DNA of 64,000 nucleotides, taken from Terriglobia bacterium. Lineage in GTDB: Bacteria; Acidobacteriota; Terriglobia; Bryobacterales; Bryobacteraceae. The position numbers and the translations under genes are program-made. Positions 44,557 to 52,949 of the stretch are shown piece after piece. Where the stretch lies: NCBI GenBank assembly GCA_020073145.1, contig JAIQFS010000016.1, forward strand, positions 1 to 64,000, given 5' to 3'. The first letter of the stretch is position 1. Each line of letters opens with the position of its first letter. The notes beneath the pieces are model-generated. The model worked only from the letters and a program-made list of their open reading frames with translations. It was not told the origin of the DNA and did no database searches.

Positions 44557-45174
44557 CTATTTCTCCCCCGGCCGCTTGAGCGTGGGGGCTTTGCGTTGGG
44601 GTTGGCCGACGCCGGCTTTTTTGTCCTCGGCTTGCTGGGCTTTTTGATCTTCGGAGGAAGTCAGGTCCTTCAATTCCTTCTGCTCCTTGGCCTCGCGAGC
44701 TTCTACGTCTTTGGTGCGTTCGCCCGCGTCCTCTTGCGAGGCTTGCAGGCTGTCTTGGGTGGTCTCGATGGCTTGCTGGAGCGCGAAGTCGTAGCGGGAA
44801 AGATCTTTGGGCTGGCTGTCCCGGATTTTTTGCAGGACCGGCAGGATCTGTTTTTCGGTGGCCACCACGGCCTGCAGGCCGAGCGCAACGTCGCGTTTGC
44901 GGATGAGGGCGTCGTCGGTGACGTCGTCAATGGCGTCCAGAATCTTGGAATAATCTTCCAGCGTGTCGTGAATCATGATCGAGCGGCCAGCCTTGTCCTT
45001 GGAGATCAGGTTCTGCACCAGGTCGACGCGCTGCTTGGCGAATTTGGCGTAGAGCTTGAGGCGGAGGACGGGCTCCTGCGCGTCCTTGACCTGATCGATT
45101 TCGTCGGCGGTCAGAAAATCGCGCTGAGCGCACAGCGGCGCGGCCAGCAACAGGCAAATCAGGGCGGACTTCAT
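44557..45174 (-). CDS. Secreted helical protein, unknown function
   Basis: This 205-residue protein has a signal peptide (MKSALICLLLAAPLCAQ) and a long helical body with heptad-like runs (IRKRDVALGLQAVVATEKQ, FALQQAIETTQDSLQASQ). The C-terminal third is highly charged and then Pro/Lys-rich (VGQPQRKAPTLKRPGEK), likely disordered. No family recognised. Its ATG overlaps the TGA of the preceding minus-strand gene (45171) by four bases, so it is the last gene of the sigma-factor cluster. Confidence 0.65.
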   Translation of the reverse strand: MKSALICLLLAAPLCAQRDFLTADEIDQVKDAQEPVLRLKLYAKFAKQRVDLVQNLISKDKAGRSIMIHDTLEDYSKILDAIDDVTDDALIRKRDVALGLQAVVATEKQILPVLQKIRDSQPKDLSRYDFALQQAIETTQDSLQASQEDAGERTKDVEAREAKEQKELKDLTSSEDQKAQQAEDKKAGVGQPQRKAPTLKRPGEK

Positions 45175-45611
45175 TTGTGTTTGCGGCCCTCCATGAGTCC
45201 CATCAGCAGGTCCTCGTGCACCTGCTGGAGCTTGGCTTTTACTCTATCGAAAAGGGGGCGGTCGTTGTAGCCCATCTGGTGCTGGAAATCTTCCACTTTG
45301 CGGAGCAACTCGCGGGTTTCCATTTCAGCGTGCTTGAACCATCGCGGGCTCTTGCGCGGGTTCTTGCCGGTTTCGAGCAGGGAGGCGTAGGCCAGATCGA
45401 CGGACTCCTCAATCGCGCCGCCCTGTTTTTCGGTCTGGGCGGTATCGCCGGCCGCATAAGCTTCGCGAGCGGCCTTGAGGGCGGCGACGGCGTTGTCGAG
45501 CGCCAGCTTGGAGCGCCGCTCGAGATTGGGTTCGGCGCGCGCTTCATCCAGGCCGTCGAAGGCGAGGGCGGCGCCCGCCAGGATCAGGAGAAGGAGGAGG
45601 GCTCGTCGCAT
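45171..45611 (-). CDS. Small secreted helical protein, unknown function
   Basis: The 146-residue protein begins at the ATG at 45611 with a signal peptide (MRRALLLLLILAGAALA); a GTG at 45620 overlapping the upstream TGA is an alternative. The body is helical (LERRSKLALDNAVAALKAAR, AEMETRELLRKVEDFQHQ). It sits between the TPR protein and the coiled-coil protein and overlaps both or nearly so, indicating one transcript. Function unknown. Confidence 0.65.
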   Translation of the reverse strand: MRRALLLLLILAGAALAFDGLDEARAEPNLERRSKLALDNAVAALKAAREAYAAGDTAQTEKQGGAIEESVDLAYASLLETGKNPRKSPRWFKHAEMETRELLRKVEDFQHQMGYNDRPLFDRVKAKLQQVHEDLLMGLMEGRKHK

Positions 45612-45616
45612 GACGC

Positions 45617-46828
45617 TCACCGTTTGCCGGCCTCGCGCTGGAGGAGCTTGACGCGCTGCCGCGCTTGAAATTCCTGGTCGGGATTCTTGCCCTGGCTGAG
45701 AGCGAGAAACTGTTGGTAGGCCTCGAGGGCGGGTTTCGGCTGGTGCATCTTATCGAGGATGATGGCGCGCAGAAACCAATTGCCGGCGTTGCCCAATCCC
45801 AAGTCGCGGGCGCGGTCGAAAGCGGCGAGCGCTTGCGGGTAGTCGTCGGCCATGTAGAGCGCGCTGCCGAGGTCGTTCCAGGTCTGGGCGTCGCCGGGTT
45901 TGAGTTTGGCGGCTTCGGAGAACTGGCGTGCGGCGGCGGGGAATTGGCGCAAATCGCGCAGAGCGCGCGCGTACATGAGGCGCAGAGCCGAGTTGGCCGG
46001 ATCGTCGGCAACGGCTTTGTCGAGCAGCGGCAGGGCTTTTGCGCCCTGCTGGTTGAAGACGTAGGCGGCGGCGAGGGCGGCGCGGTTGGCTGGGGTGGGC
46101 GACTGGGCGTAGGCGGCTTCGAGGCGTGGAACGGCATCGGCATACTCGCGGGAGTCGAGCAGCAGGAGACCGAGGCGTTCGGCGGCGGCGGGGTCATCGG
46201 GAAATTGCCGGTAGATTTCGATGGCGTCGGCGGGCTGCTTATTTTCTTCGTAGAGGGCGGCGAGCTCGAGAAGGGCGTCGCGATAGTTCGGATCGAGTTC
46301 GGCGGCGCGGCGAAAGTACGGGGCGGCGTCGGCCAGCTTGCCTTGCTGGGCGAGAGCATGCGCCAGGCCGAGCTGCGCGGGCGCGGATCGGGCATCCAGC
46401 TCCAGGGCGGCGCGGTAGCTGTGCTCGGCGGGAGCGAAGGCGCCGGTGGCGAGCTGCGCTTCGGCCAGATAGAAGCGGGGCCGGAATTCGGCGGGTTTTT
46501 GGGCCAAAGCGGCCTGGAGCAGCGGCAGAGCGTCGGCGGGCGACTTCTGCTGCAGCAGCAGAATGGCGGCATTGAGCTGGGCCTGGTAGAGCCCGGGTTT
46601 CAATTCGAGGGTCTTGCGATATTCGGCAATGCCTTCGGCATCGCGGTGCAGAAGACTGTAGGCCAGCGCGAGGTTGAAATGTGCGGTGTAGTCGGCGGGA
46701 TCGACGGCGATGGCCTGAGTGAACGCTTGGGCGGCGGCTTCGTAGCGGCCTTCATCCAGCGCCTTCGTGCCGTCGGCGCCGGGATTGGCCGCGGCCTGCA
46801 AGAACAGAAGCACCGCGATCACCCCCAT
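45617..46828 (-). CDS. TPR-repeat protein, secreted or membrane-associated
   Basis: This 403-residue protein begins with a short hydrophobic signal (MGVIAVLLFLQAAANPG) and then about ten tetratricopeptide repeats (e.g. GRYEAAAQAFTQAIAVDPAD, ALAQKPAEFRPRFYLAEAQL, YPQALAAFDRARDLGLGNAG). It acts as a scaffold, probably in the periplasm. It belongs to the cluster driven by the upstream ECF sigma genes (minus strand) and overlaps or adjoins its downstream neighbours. Confidence 0.8.
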   Translation of the reverse strand: MGVIAVLLFLQAAANPGADGTKALDEGRYEAAAQAFTQAIAVDPADYTAHFNLALAYSLLHRDAEGIAEYRKTLELKPGLYQAQLNAAILLLQQKSPADALPLLQAALAQKPAEFRPRFYLAEAQLATGAFAPAEHSYRAALELDARSAPAQLGLAHALAQQGKLADAAPYFRRAAELDPNYRDALLELAALYEENKQPADAIEIYRQFPDDPAAAERLGLLLLDSREYADAVPRLEAAYAQSPTPANRAALAAAYVFNQQGAKALPLLDKAVADDPANSALRLMYARALRDLRQFPAAARQFSEAAKLKPGDAQTWNDLGSALYMADDYPQALAAFDRARDLGLGNAGNWFLRAIILDKMHQPKPALEAYQQFLALSQGKNPDQEFQARQRVKLLQREAGKR

Positions 46829-46902
46829 ACTCAGATTTTAGACCGAGGCACGGGACGCTGCGGGGCTATGTTGTAACAACCGGGGTGCTGGCGGTCGCCG
46901 TG

Positions 46903-47271
46903 CTACCGCTGCTGCTGCAGCATGACTTCGAACTTCTGGCGCTGTTGCTGAGTGAGGACTTGTTCCACGCGGGTTTTGCTGTCGCTGAGCACGGTGCGGT
47001 AATACTGCCACATGTCGTTGAGGATGGATTGCACCTGCTCGGCCTGAACCGGCGTGAGGTCGAGCTCCTTCTGCACTTTTTCAAAGTTGATGGTTTTGCC
47101 GGCGGCAGTATCGAAAGAAGGCTGATGGAGGCGGTTATGGACGCCGAGGTTCATGGCCAGAGCGCCAGCGGCGGCCCCGCACAGGAAAACCAGCGCCAAG
47201 GCCAGGGTGGCGGCCAACCGGGGATCCCAACCCCGCCCGAGCGTCGGCCGCTCCAGGAGGTTAGTGCTCAT
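46903..47271 (-). CDS. CpxP/Spy-like periplasmic protein with membrane anchor
   Basis: This 122-residue protein has one N-terminal helix (LAATLALALVFLCGAAAGALA) and an LTxxQ-type module: LDLTPVQAEQVQSIL followed by helices to QQQRQKFEVMLQQQR. This fits the Spy/CpxP heavy-metal and envelope-stress family (periplasmic sensor or chaperone). It overlaps the end of the anti-sigma gene by 11 bases. With the adjacent ECF sigma and anti-sigma genes it probably belongs to an envelope-stress response. Confidence 0.75.
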   Translation of the reverse strand: MSTNLLERPTLGRGWDPRLAATLALALVFLCGAAAGALAMNLGVHNRLHQPSFDTAAGKTINFEKVQKELDLTPVQAEQVQSILNDMWQYYRTVLSDSKTRVEQVLTQQQRQKFEVMLQQQR

Positions 47272-47722
47272 AGGCGGTCAGACTCACTAGCATGTTGTCC
47301 TGGGCCGGCGCGGAATCGAAAGAAGGAGACTCCTGTTGCGCCATGACGGTTTCCGGGGAAGGGCCGGTGGAGTACGCTGTTTCACGGGAAACGAAATAGC
47401 CGCCCAATACCGCTAAAGTTAATAGCGAGGAAAACACCAAGCGGCGTCCAAAGGCAAAATCCAGTCCCAACAAGCTTGCCACCGAAGGCGTCGGATGCCG
47501 CGATTCCACCTGCTGCCGGACGCGCGCATAAAAGCCGGCTCCCGGGACGATGGGTTCTTCCGAACGCAGCGACCCAAAGCAGAGCGAGACTTCCTGCATG
47601 GAACGGATTTCGGTGCGGCAGGACTCGCACGCGTTCAGATGGGCATCAACGGTTCGTTGAGCCGCCGGCTCCAGCGCGCCGGCAAGGTACTCCTCAAGGC
47701 TCTGCATCACTACCGCATGCAT
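47261..47722 (-). CDS. Anti-sigma factor with zinc-finger (ZAS-like) domain
   Basis: This 153-residue protein has an N-terminal zinc-binding anti-sigma motif, HLNACESC (H-x3-C-x2-C) with a His/Glu earlier in the helix, followed by a single membrane helix (RLVFSSLLTLAVLGGYFV, about residues 90-108) and a short periplasmic tail. I start at the ATG at 47722, after GGGAAG; a TTG at 47740 is possible. It should bind the sigma factor encoded 99 bases upstream and hold it at the membrane. Confidence 0.85.
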   Translation of the reverse strand: MHAVVMQSLEEYLAGALEPAAQRTVDAHLNACESCRTEIRSMQEVSLCFGSLRSEEPIVPGAGFYARVRQQVESRHPTPSVASLLGLDFAFGRRLVFSSLLTLAVLGGYFVSRETAYSTGPSPETVMAQQESPSFDSAPAQDNMLVSLTAYEH

Positions 47723-47820
47723 ACGTTTCTTCCCTTGCAAATGTTACCTATACTACACCCAATCCTGCCCCCTGCGGATCTTTTGCCGTCACCGGCCGCC
47801 CGCTCAGAGGTACTACCTAC

Positions 47821-48486
47821 CTATCCGGCCACCAGGCCGGGACTTCGATCCAGACGCTGGGCGGCCTTCACCAATTTCTGCCGAGCCCGGAAGAGTTTGA
47901 CTTTTACGGTGTTTTCGTTCATTCCGGTACGAGCCGCCAGCTCTTCCACGGAATACCCTTCTACTTCCTTCAGAATCAATAACATGCGTTCCTCTTCGGA
48001 GACGCGCGTGAGGAGTTTCAGGACATAATCGCGCTGCGCCAGGCTGGAATCTGCCGGAATCTGCCTTTCGACGGCCGGATCGGTGTTTTCAACCCGCCGG
48101 ACTTCTTCTTCGCTCAAATCGCTTTCGTAGACCAGCCTCCGCACTTTCCGCTTGCGGAGATAATCGAAGCACTCGTTGACGGTGATTTTATAAATCCAAG
48201 TAATCAGGGAGCTGCGGAAGTCGAAGTTTCGGAGGGACAGGTAGACTTTGGCAAATACTTGCTGTGCAATGTCTTCCACGTCATTACGCTGGCGCACGAT
48301 GCCGTGAATGATGGAAAACACCTTGGACTGGTAGCGTTCGACGATCTCGCGAAATGCGGTTTCATCGCCGGATTGCGCCCGCTGAACCAAGGCCCCTTCC
48401 GGGGTGTTCTGATAATCCACTCTCGAGTTTGCGGCCGCTTTGCTACCGAATGCCGGGAGTGGCAGCGCGCCCGTCAGGGTTCCCAT
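47821..48486 (-). CDS. ECF RNA polymerase sigma factor
   Basis: This 221-residue sigma factor has region 2 (FREIVERYQSKVFSII, then DVEDIAQQVFAKVYLSL and WIYKITVNECFDYLRKR) and region 4 (EERMLLILKEVEGYSVEELA, TVKVKLFRARQKL), as in ECF sigma factors. A ~35-residue N-terminal extension precedes region 2. The anti-sigma gene follows on the same strand. The signal sensed is unknown; neighbours point to the cell envelope. Confidence 0.92.
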   Translation of the reverse strand: MGTLTGALPLPAFGSKAAANSRVDYQNTPEGALVQRAQSGDETAFREIVERYQSKVFSIIHGIVRQRNDVEDIAQQVFAKVYLSLRNFDFRSSLITWIYKITVNECFDYLRKRKVRRLVYESDLSEEEVRRVENTDPAVERQIPADSSLAQRDYVLKLLTRVSEEERMLLILKEVEGYSVEELAARTGMNENTVKVKLFRARQKLVKAAQRLDRSPGLVAG

Positions 48487-48645
48487 ACACCGCTACCGAC
48501 GCAATTCCCCCTAGTTCGGTTTCACTTAGCTTGCGGATGGCACCATTTGCAAGATAGCACGAACGCGAGGTGGCACCGGGCTTGCCGTTCAGGGTCGATT
48601 TTTCGCGACCAGAGGGGCCGGTACCCCATCTAAACAGCTGAGTGA

Positions 48646-48673
48646 TGGACTTAAGCAGTCAGGATTGTATAAT
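48646..48673 (+). promoter_or_regulatory. Putative promoter of the ErpA-like gene
   Basis: TGGACT (48646-48651) and a perfect TATAAT (48668-48673) are spaced by 16 bases, 37 bases before the ATG at 48710. A CAGGAG ribosome binding site lies at 48695-48700. The divergent sigma gene begins at 48486. Confidence 0.55.
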
Positions 48674-48709
48674 GAAAGTCGAGGCTCAACCGATCAGGAG
48701 TTTAAACGC

Positions 48710-49033
48710 ATGGTGCAATTAACCGAAAGAGCAGTGGGCAAAGTCCGAGAGATCATGTCGAGTCAGGAGCCCCAACCGGGCGGGCTGCGCATCGCGGTGG
48801 TGGGTGGCGGGTGCTCCGGCTTCAGCTACTCGATGGCCTTCGAGAACCAACCCAACATCCTGGACAAGACGTACACGTATGACGGCCTGAAGATATTTGT
48901 GGACCAAGCCAGTCTGCTTTATTTGGACGGCGCTGAGGTGGACTATATCGAGACCCTGGAGGGCGCAGGGTTCAAGTTCAATAATCCGCAAGTGAAATCG
49001 ACCTGCGGCTGCGGCAGCTCGTTCCAGGTGTAA
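48710..49033 (+). CDS. erpA: A-type Fe-S cluster carrier (IscA/ErpA-like)
   Basis: This 107-residue protein carries the three conserved Cys of A-type scaffolds: one in GGGCSGFSY (about residue 36) and two in STCGCGSSF near the C-terminus (about residues 100-102). Such proteins carry Fe-S clusters to apoproteins in the cytosol. The start at 48710 follows CAGGAG. The ErpA name rather than IscA or SufA is not certain. No isc or suf genes are adjacent. Confidence 0.88.
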   Translation: MVQLTERAVGKVREIMSSQEPQPGGLRIAVVGGGCSGFSYSMAFENQPNILDKTYTYDGLKIFVDQASLLYLDGAEVDYIETLEGAGFKFNNPQVKSTCGCGSSFQV

Positions 49034-49074
49034 GGCTCCGCCTCGGCGGATTCTCCTTCCTCGAGTTTTTCTGG

Positions 49075-49098
49075 GGCGTCTCACGGGTGTGGGACGCC
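49075..49098 (+). terminator. Strong hairpin after the ErpA-like gene, possible terminator
   Basis: GGCGTCTCAC (49075-49084) pairs with GTGGGACGCC (49089-49098) over a four-base loop, 10 pairs with one G-U. It lies 42 bases after the stop. No U-run follows, so it may act with Rho or as an mRNA stabiliser. Confidence 0.4.
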
Positions 49099-49193
49099 TC
49101 GGCAATCCCTCCTATTCTTCTCTGGCAGCCAGCCGACAGGCGCGAACTGGCGGTTCGCGCGCCGCCTCCGACGGCAGTTATACTAGGAACCTT

Positions 49194-51338
49194 ATGAAAG
49201 GCGGAGGCGCGAGCCTGGTCCGCAATGCGGCGCTGGCGTCCGGGCTGATGATGGCCTGGCAGGTGGCGTCCAAGACCATCCGCGACAGCCTTTTTCTCAC
49301 GGCGTTCGATGCTCGCGCGTTGCCCGCCATGGCGGGGAGCGCGGCGGTCAGCGCGGTATTGCTGGCGGTGGTCAGCGCGAAGCTGTTGCACCGCTTCGGG
49401 CCGTTTCGGGTAATTCCGGCCGGGTATCTGTTGAGCATGGGCCTGCACGCGGCAGAATTTCTGCTGCTGCCGGCTTTTCCGCGCCCGATGTCGGTTCTGA
49501 TTTACCTGCATGTGGTGGCGTTGGGGTCGGTGCTGCTCTCGGGGTTTTGGGCGCTGGCCAACGAGAGTTTCGATCCCCTGGAGGCGCGCCGGCGGTTCGG
49601 GCGCATTGCGGGCTTTGGCACGCTCGGCGGTCTGGGGGGCGGTCTGATGATGTACGCCATCGCACCGCTGCTCGCGCCTTCCACCTGGTTGTTGTTTTTG
49701 TTGGCATTGCAATTGGTGTGCGGGGTGGTGCTGGTGCGCCTGCCGCAACCGAAGTCCGGGGCGGATCGCGCCGAGACTCCGCCGCTGACCAAGGCCTTGG
49801 CGGGCGCGCCGTACTTGCTGGCGGTGGCGGGCCTGGTGGCCCTGGTCAATATGGCGGCAGCCGCGCTGGATTTTCTGTTCAAGGCGCAAGCCCAGGCGCA
49901 TATCGGCCGCGGCGTGGCGCTCACCCAGTTTCTGGCTCTGTTCTGGGTGGTGACCTCGATTTCGAGTTTTGTGGCGCAGACCGGGGCCAGTCAATTCTGG
50001 CTGAATCGCTTCGGCCTGGCGCGCACGGTGGCCACGCTGCCGGTGGGGGTGGCGGGGGCCAGCCTGCTGGCGCTGATTTCGCCAGGAGCGATTGTGCTGG
50101 GATTGACGCGCGCGTGGGAGCAGACGCTGCGCGGGTCGTTGTTCCGCTCCGGGTACGAGCTGTTCTACGCGCCCATGCCGGAAGCCGAGAAGCGATCGGT
50201 GAAATCGGTGATCGATATTGGCGCGGACCGGGCGGGCGATGGGACGGGCTATGCGGCGGTGCAGCTGATCCTGAACGTGCCGGCGGCGGCGGTGCCCTAC
50301 TGCATTCTGGCGCTGGTGGCGGCGGTATCGGGGATGGCCGCATGGCTCTCGTTCCGGTTGGACCGCGCGTACTCGCTGGTGATCCAGAAAAATCTGGCGA
50401 ACAATGCGAAGGACCTGAAGCCGGCGGAGGTGGAGGAATTGACGATGGTCTTCCGCACGGCGCCGGGGTCGGCCACGCTGCCGCTGGATTCCGGGCTGAC
50501 GGACGCGCAGATGCAGCAGCTCACCCAACTGCGTTCGAGCGATCCGCGTCGCGTGAAAGAGGCCTTGCGCGAGATGGGGATGCTGGACCCGATTCTGGTC
50601 CCGCAGGTGATCCGCTTGTTGGCCTCCGACAGCGTGTGCCGGGCGGCGCACGCGGCGCTGTCGCGCGCTACCTTTCGCATTGCGGGGCAGTTGGCGGATG
50701 CGCTGCTCGACGAAAGCCTGGATTATGCGGTCCGCCGGCGCATCCCCCGCCTGCTGGCGACCTGCGAAACGCACCGGGCGTGGGACGGGTTGTTTGAGGG
50801 CCTCAACGATCCGAAGTTCGAATTGCGGTTCCGGTGCAGCCGCGGGCTGGAAGGGATGCTGCTGCGGCATCCGGATTTCCGGCCGGAGCCCGCGGTGATC
50901 TACCGGCTGGTGGAACGCGAACTTTCCGTGAGCCGGCGCGAGTGGCAAGGCCGGCAGCCTCGGGGCGTGGAGGAAGAAAGCGTTCCGGCGGACGGGGACG
51001 CGGCGGCGGAGGAGCCGGTTTCGCACAGCCTGGCGCACGTCTTTGCCCTGCTCGCCCTGGTGCTGCCGCGGGAGGCGGTGCGGACGGCGTTCCGGGCGCT
51101 GCACACCGACGACTCGCGGCTGCGCGCGCTGGCGGTGGAGTATCTGGGCAGTTCGCTGCCGCGCGAGATTCGCGACCGCTTGTGTGAGCGTATCGAATTA
51201 TCGCCGCCGGGGAAGAAGGAAACACTGTCGCAGCGGGTGTTGGGGAATCCGGCTGCGGCCGGTTCATCGACCACGGAACGGCCGGAAGATGCCGGCACGC
51301 CGCGCGAAGAAGGCAAGAGGAGAGGGGCGGGCTCGTAG
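49194..51338 (+). CDS. NTT-like membrane translocator with C-terminal HEAT-like domain
   Basis: This 714-residue protein has about 12 membrane helices (residues ~5-420) in the nucleotide transporter (NTT/TLC) or MFS-like pattern, e.g. ASKTIRDSLFLTAFDARALP near the start, which resembles the NTT 'K..RD.LFL' segment. The C-terminal ~300 residues are cytosolic alpha-helical repeats (AQMQQLTQLRSSDPRRVKEA, YAVRRRIPRLLATCETHRAW, SRLRALAVEYLGSSL), HEAT-like. Known NTT proteins exchange ATP, ADP or nucleotides. The start at 49194 follows AGGAAC; a GTG further upstream is unlikely. It converges with a second NTT-like gene 44 bases away. Confidence 0.65.
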   Translation: MKGGGASLVRNAALASGLMMAWQVASKTIRDSLFLTAFDARALPAMAGSAAVSAVLLAVVSAKLLHRFGPFRVIPAGYLLSMGLHAAEFLLLPAFPRPMSVLIYLHVVALGSVLLSGFWALANESFDPLEARRRFGRIAGFGTLGGLGGGLMMYAIAPLLAPSTWLLFLLALQLVCGVVLVRLPQPKSGADRAETPPLTKALAGAPYLLAVAGLVALVNMAAAALDFLFKAQAQAHIGRGVALTQFLALFWVVTSISSFVAQTGASQFWLNRFGLARTVATLPVGVAGASLLALISPGAIVLGLTRAWEQTLRGSLFRSGYELFYAPMPEAEKRSVKSVIDIGADRAGDGTGYAAVQLILNVPAAAVPYCILALVAAVSGMAAWLSFRLDRAYSLVIQKNLANNAKDLKPAEVEELTMVFRTAPGSATLPLDSGLTDAQMQQLTQLRSSDPRRVKEALREMGMLDPILVPQVIRLLASDSVCRAAHAALSRATFRIAGQLADALLDESLDYAVRRRIPRLLATCETHRAWDGLFEGLNDPKFELRFRCSRGLEGMLLRHPDFRPEPAVIYRLVERELSVSRREWQGRQPRGVEEESVPADGDAAAEEPVSHSLAHVFALLALVLPREAVRTAFRALHTDDSRLRALAVEYLGSSLPREIRDRLCERIELSPPGKKETLSQRVLGNPAAAGSSTTERPEDAGTPREEGKRRGAGS

Positions 51339-51382
51339 AGCTTTGACGGCACGCAGTCCGAGAAGCACGCGGGTGTGGGGCG

Positions 51383-52735
51383 CTAGGCCGGGGCGGCGCC
51401 TTCGGCGGCGGTGAGTTTGCGGTGCTGGCGGATCACGCCGTAGGCCAGCAGCAGCCAGAGGGCGACGGCTGTGATGTTGAAGGCGGCCATTCCGCGGATT
51501 CCGACGTGCAGGAGCACTGCTGCCAAGACGGTGAGGCTGGAGAGCACATCACCGAAGCGGACGCAGAACGTGTCAATGGCCTGCTTAGCTTTGTACTTGG
51601 CTTCGCGGCTGGTGGGCAAGTAGAGGGCCCCGCGAACGGTGTTCATGAGCGAGTAGTCGGTGCTGTTCTCGAGCACCTTCGCTCCCCAGATGACGGCGAA
51701 GACGGGAGCGCCGGCGATGAGCGAGTAACTGCACAGCGCGATGGCTGGCAGCACCAGCAGGGAACCGCGCACCCCCAGATATTTGAAGACGCGGGAAACC
51801 AGGAAGAACTGGATGAGCAAAGCCAGCAGGTTTTGCCAGAACTGGAAATCGGCCGCATAGGTTCCGAGCAGGTTGGTTTCGGAAAGGCCGCCGGCGGTCC
51901 CGTGCGCCACGGCCTGCCGCGCGGCCTGGGTGAAGATCTTGTCGCGCATGTATTCGCCATTGCTGTTGACCAGGTTGAGGGTGAGAATGAGCAGCGCGAT
52001 AAAGAGCAGATACCGTTGGCGGTGGATCAGGCGGAAGGCGCCCTCTCTGGCCAAGGGCTGCTCCACCTCTTTCTGGCGGACGACGTCGTGAATCCGCCGC
52101 TTTTCGCGGCGATGAATGACGTTGGTGAGCAACAGGCACGCCACCAGGATGGCGGCGGAGACCAACATTAGTTCATAGACGCCCAGAGATTTGACCGCCA
52201 GCGCGGTGATGCCGGCCCCGGCCACGCCACCAACGGAAGCGCCCACGCCGATGATGGGGAAGAGCCGTTTGCCCTGATCGGTTGTGTACAAGTCATTGGC
52301 GAACGACCACAACTGGGCCACCACCATGTTGTTGAAGATGCTCACCCACACAAAGAAGGCGATGCCGAGCGGGACGTGAATCTGGCTGAGGAGATAGAAG
52401 ATCACCAGGTTGGACGCGAAGAACAGGAAGACGCAATTGATCAGCCGGATGCGGTTCACCTTGCTCGCCACCGTGCCATACGCCGGGACCAGGAACAACA
52501 GGAGCACGGCCTGGAATCCGCTGCTGTAGCTTTTGAGCTCGGCGCCGCCGCCGGTGAGGATGAGAGCCTCGCGCACCGGTTTGATGATGTAGTAGGCGGT
52601 GAGCAGCAGGAACAGGTTGGCGGTGAGCAACAGGGCGGTAAGGCCCTCTTGGGCGTGGACTTCGGCGACGACATTCAACAGGCGTTCGTGCCAGGCTTTT
52701 CCGCCCGGCGAGGCCTGCACGGTTGCTGTCGCCAT
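51383..52735 (-). CDS. NTT/TLC-family nucleotide translocator
   Basis: This 450-residue protein has about 12 membrane helices and the NTT signature near the N-terminus (AYYIIKPVREALILTGGG, about residues 45-62), plus the WSFANDLYTTDQGKRLFP and STDYSLMNTVRGALYLPTSR segments of the family. It starts four bases after AGGAGGAG. NTT proteins are best known from obligate intracellular bacteria and plastids as ATP/ADP exchangers, but related genes occur in free-living bacteria, with unknown substrates. The start at 52735 was chosen by ribosome binding site. It is convergent with the gene at 49194. Confidence 0.78.
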   Translation of the reverse strand: MATATVQASPGGKAWHERLLNVVAEVHAQEGLTALLLTANLFLLLTAYYIIKPVREALILTGGGAELKSYSSGFQAVLLLFLVPAYGTVASKVNRIRLINCVFLFFASNLVIFYLLSQIHVPLGIAFFVWVSIFNNMVVAQLWSFANDLYTTDQGKRLFPIIGVGASVGGVAGAGITALAVKSLGVYELMLVSAAILVACLLLTNVIHRREKRRIHDVVRQKEVEQPLAREGAFRLIHRQRYLLFIALLILTLNLVNSNGEYMRDKIFTQAARQAVAHGTAGGLSETNLLGTYAADFQFWQNLLALLIQFFLVSRVFKYLGVRGSLLVLPAIALCSYSLIAGAPVFAVIWGAKVLENSTDYSLMNTVRGALYLPTSREAKYKAKQAIDTFCVRFGDVLSSLTVLAAVLLHVGIRGMAAFNITAVALWLLLAYGVIRQHRKLTAAEGAAPA

Positions 52736-52949
52736 TGCTCTCCTCCTGTGACGCCCGGGTGGCTTGGTGTTCCGCGAGCGCTCGAGTCCCCGCCTCACAG
52801 GGGCTGAAATTGGACGGGCTGAAATCAGCCCCAGTGGCGGCTCCCGTACCGGCCGCTTTGGTTTCGAACGCCAGTGGGAGATATGCTACCACAGTGATCC
52901 GGGCATGTTAGACTCTTCTGACATGCGCGGGGCGCACAGAAAGGCGATT

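Noticed and set aside
45665-46876. Plus-strand frame of 403 codons opposite the TPR gene
   Set aside because: Antisense of repeats; Gly-rich with no known fold, while the minus frame has clear TPR repeats.
48978-51104. Minus-strand frame of 708 codons opposite the NTT-like gene
   Set aside because: Arg/Gln/His-rich antisense of a membrane protein; the plus frame shows hydrophobic helices at regular spacing.
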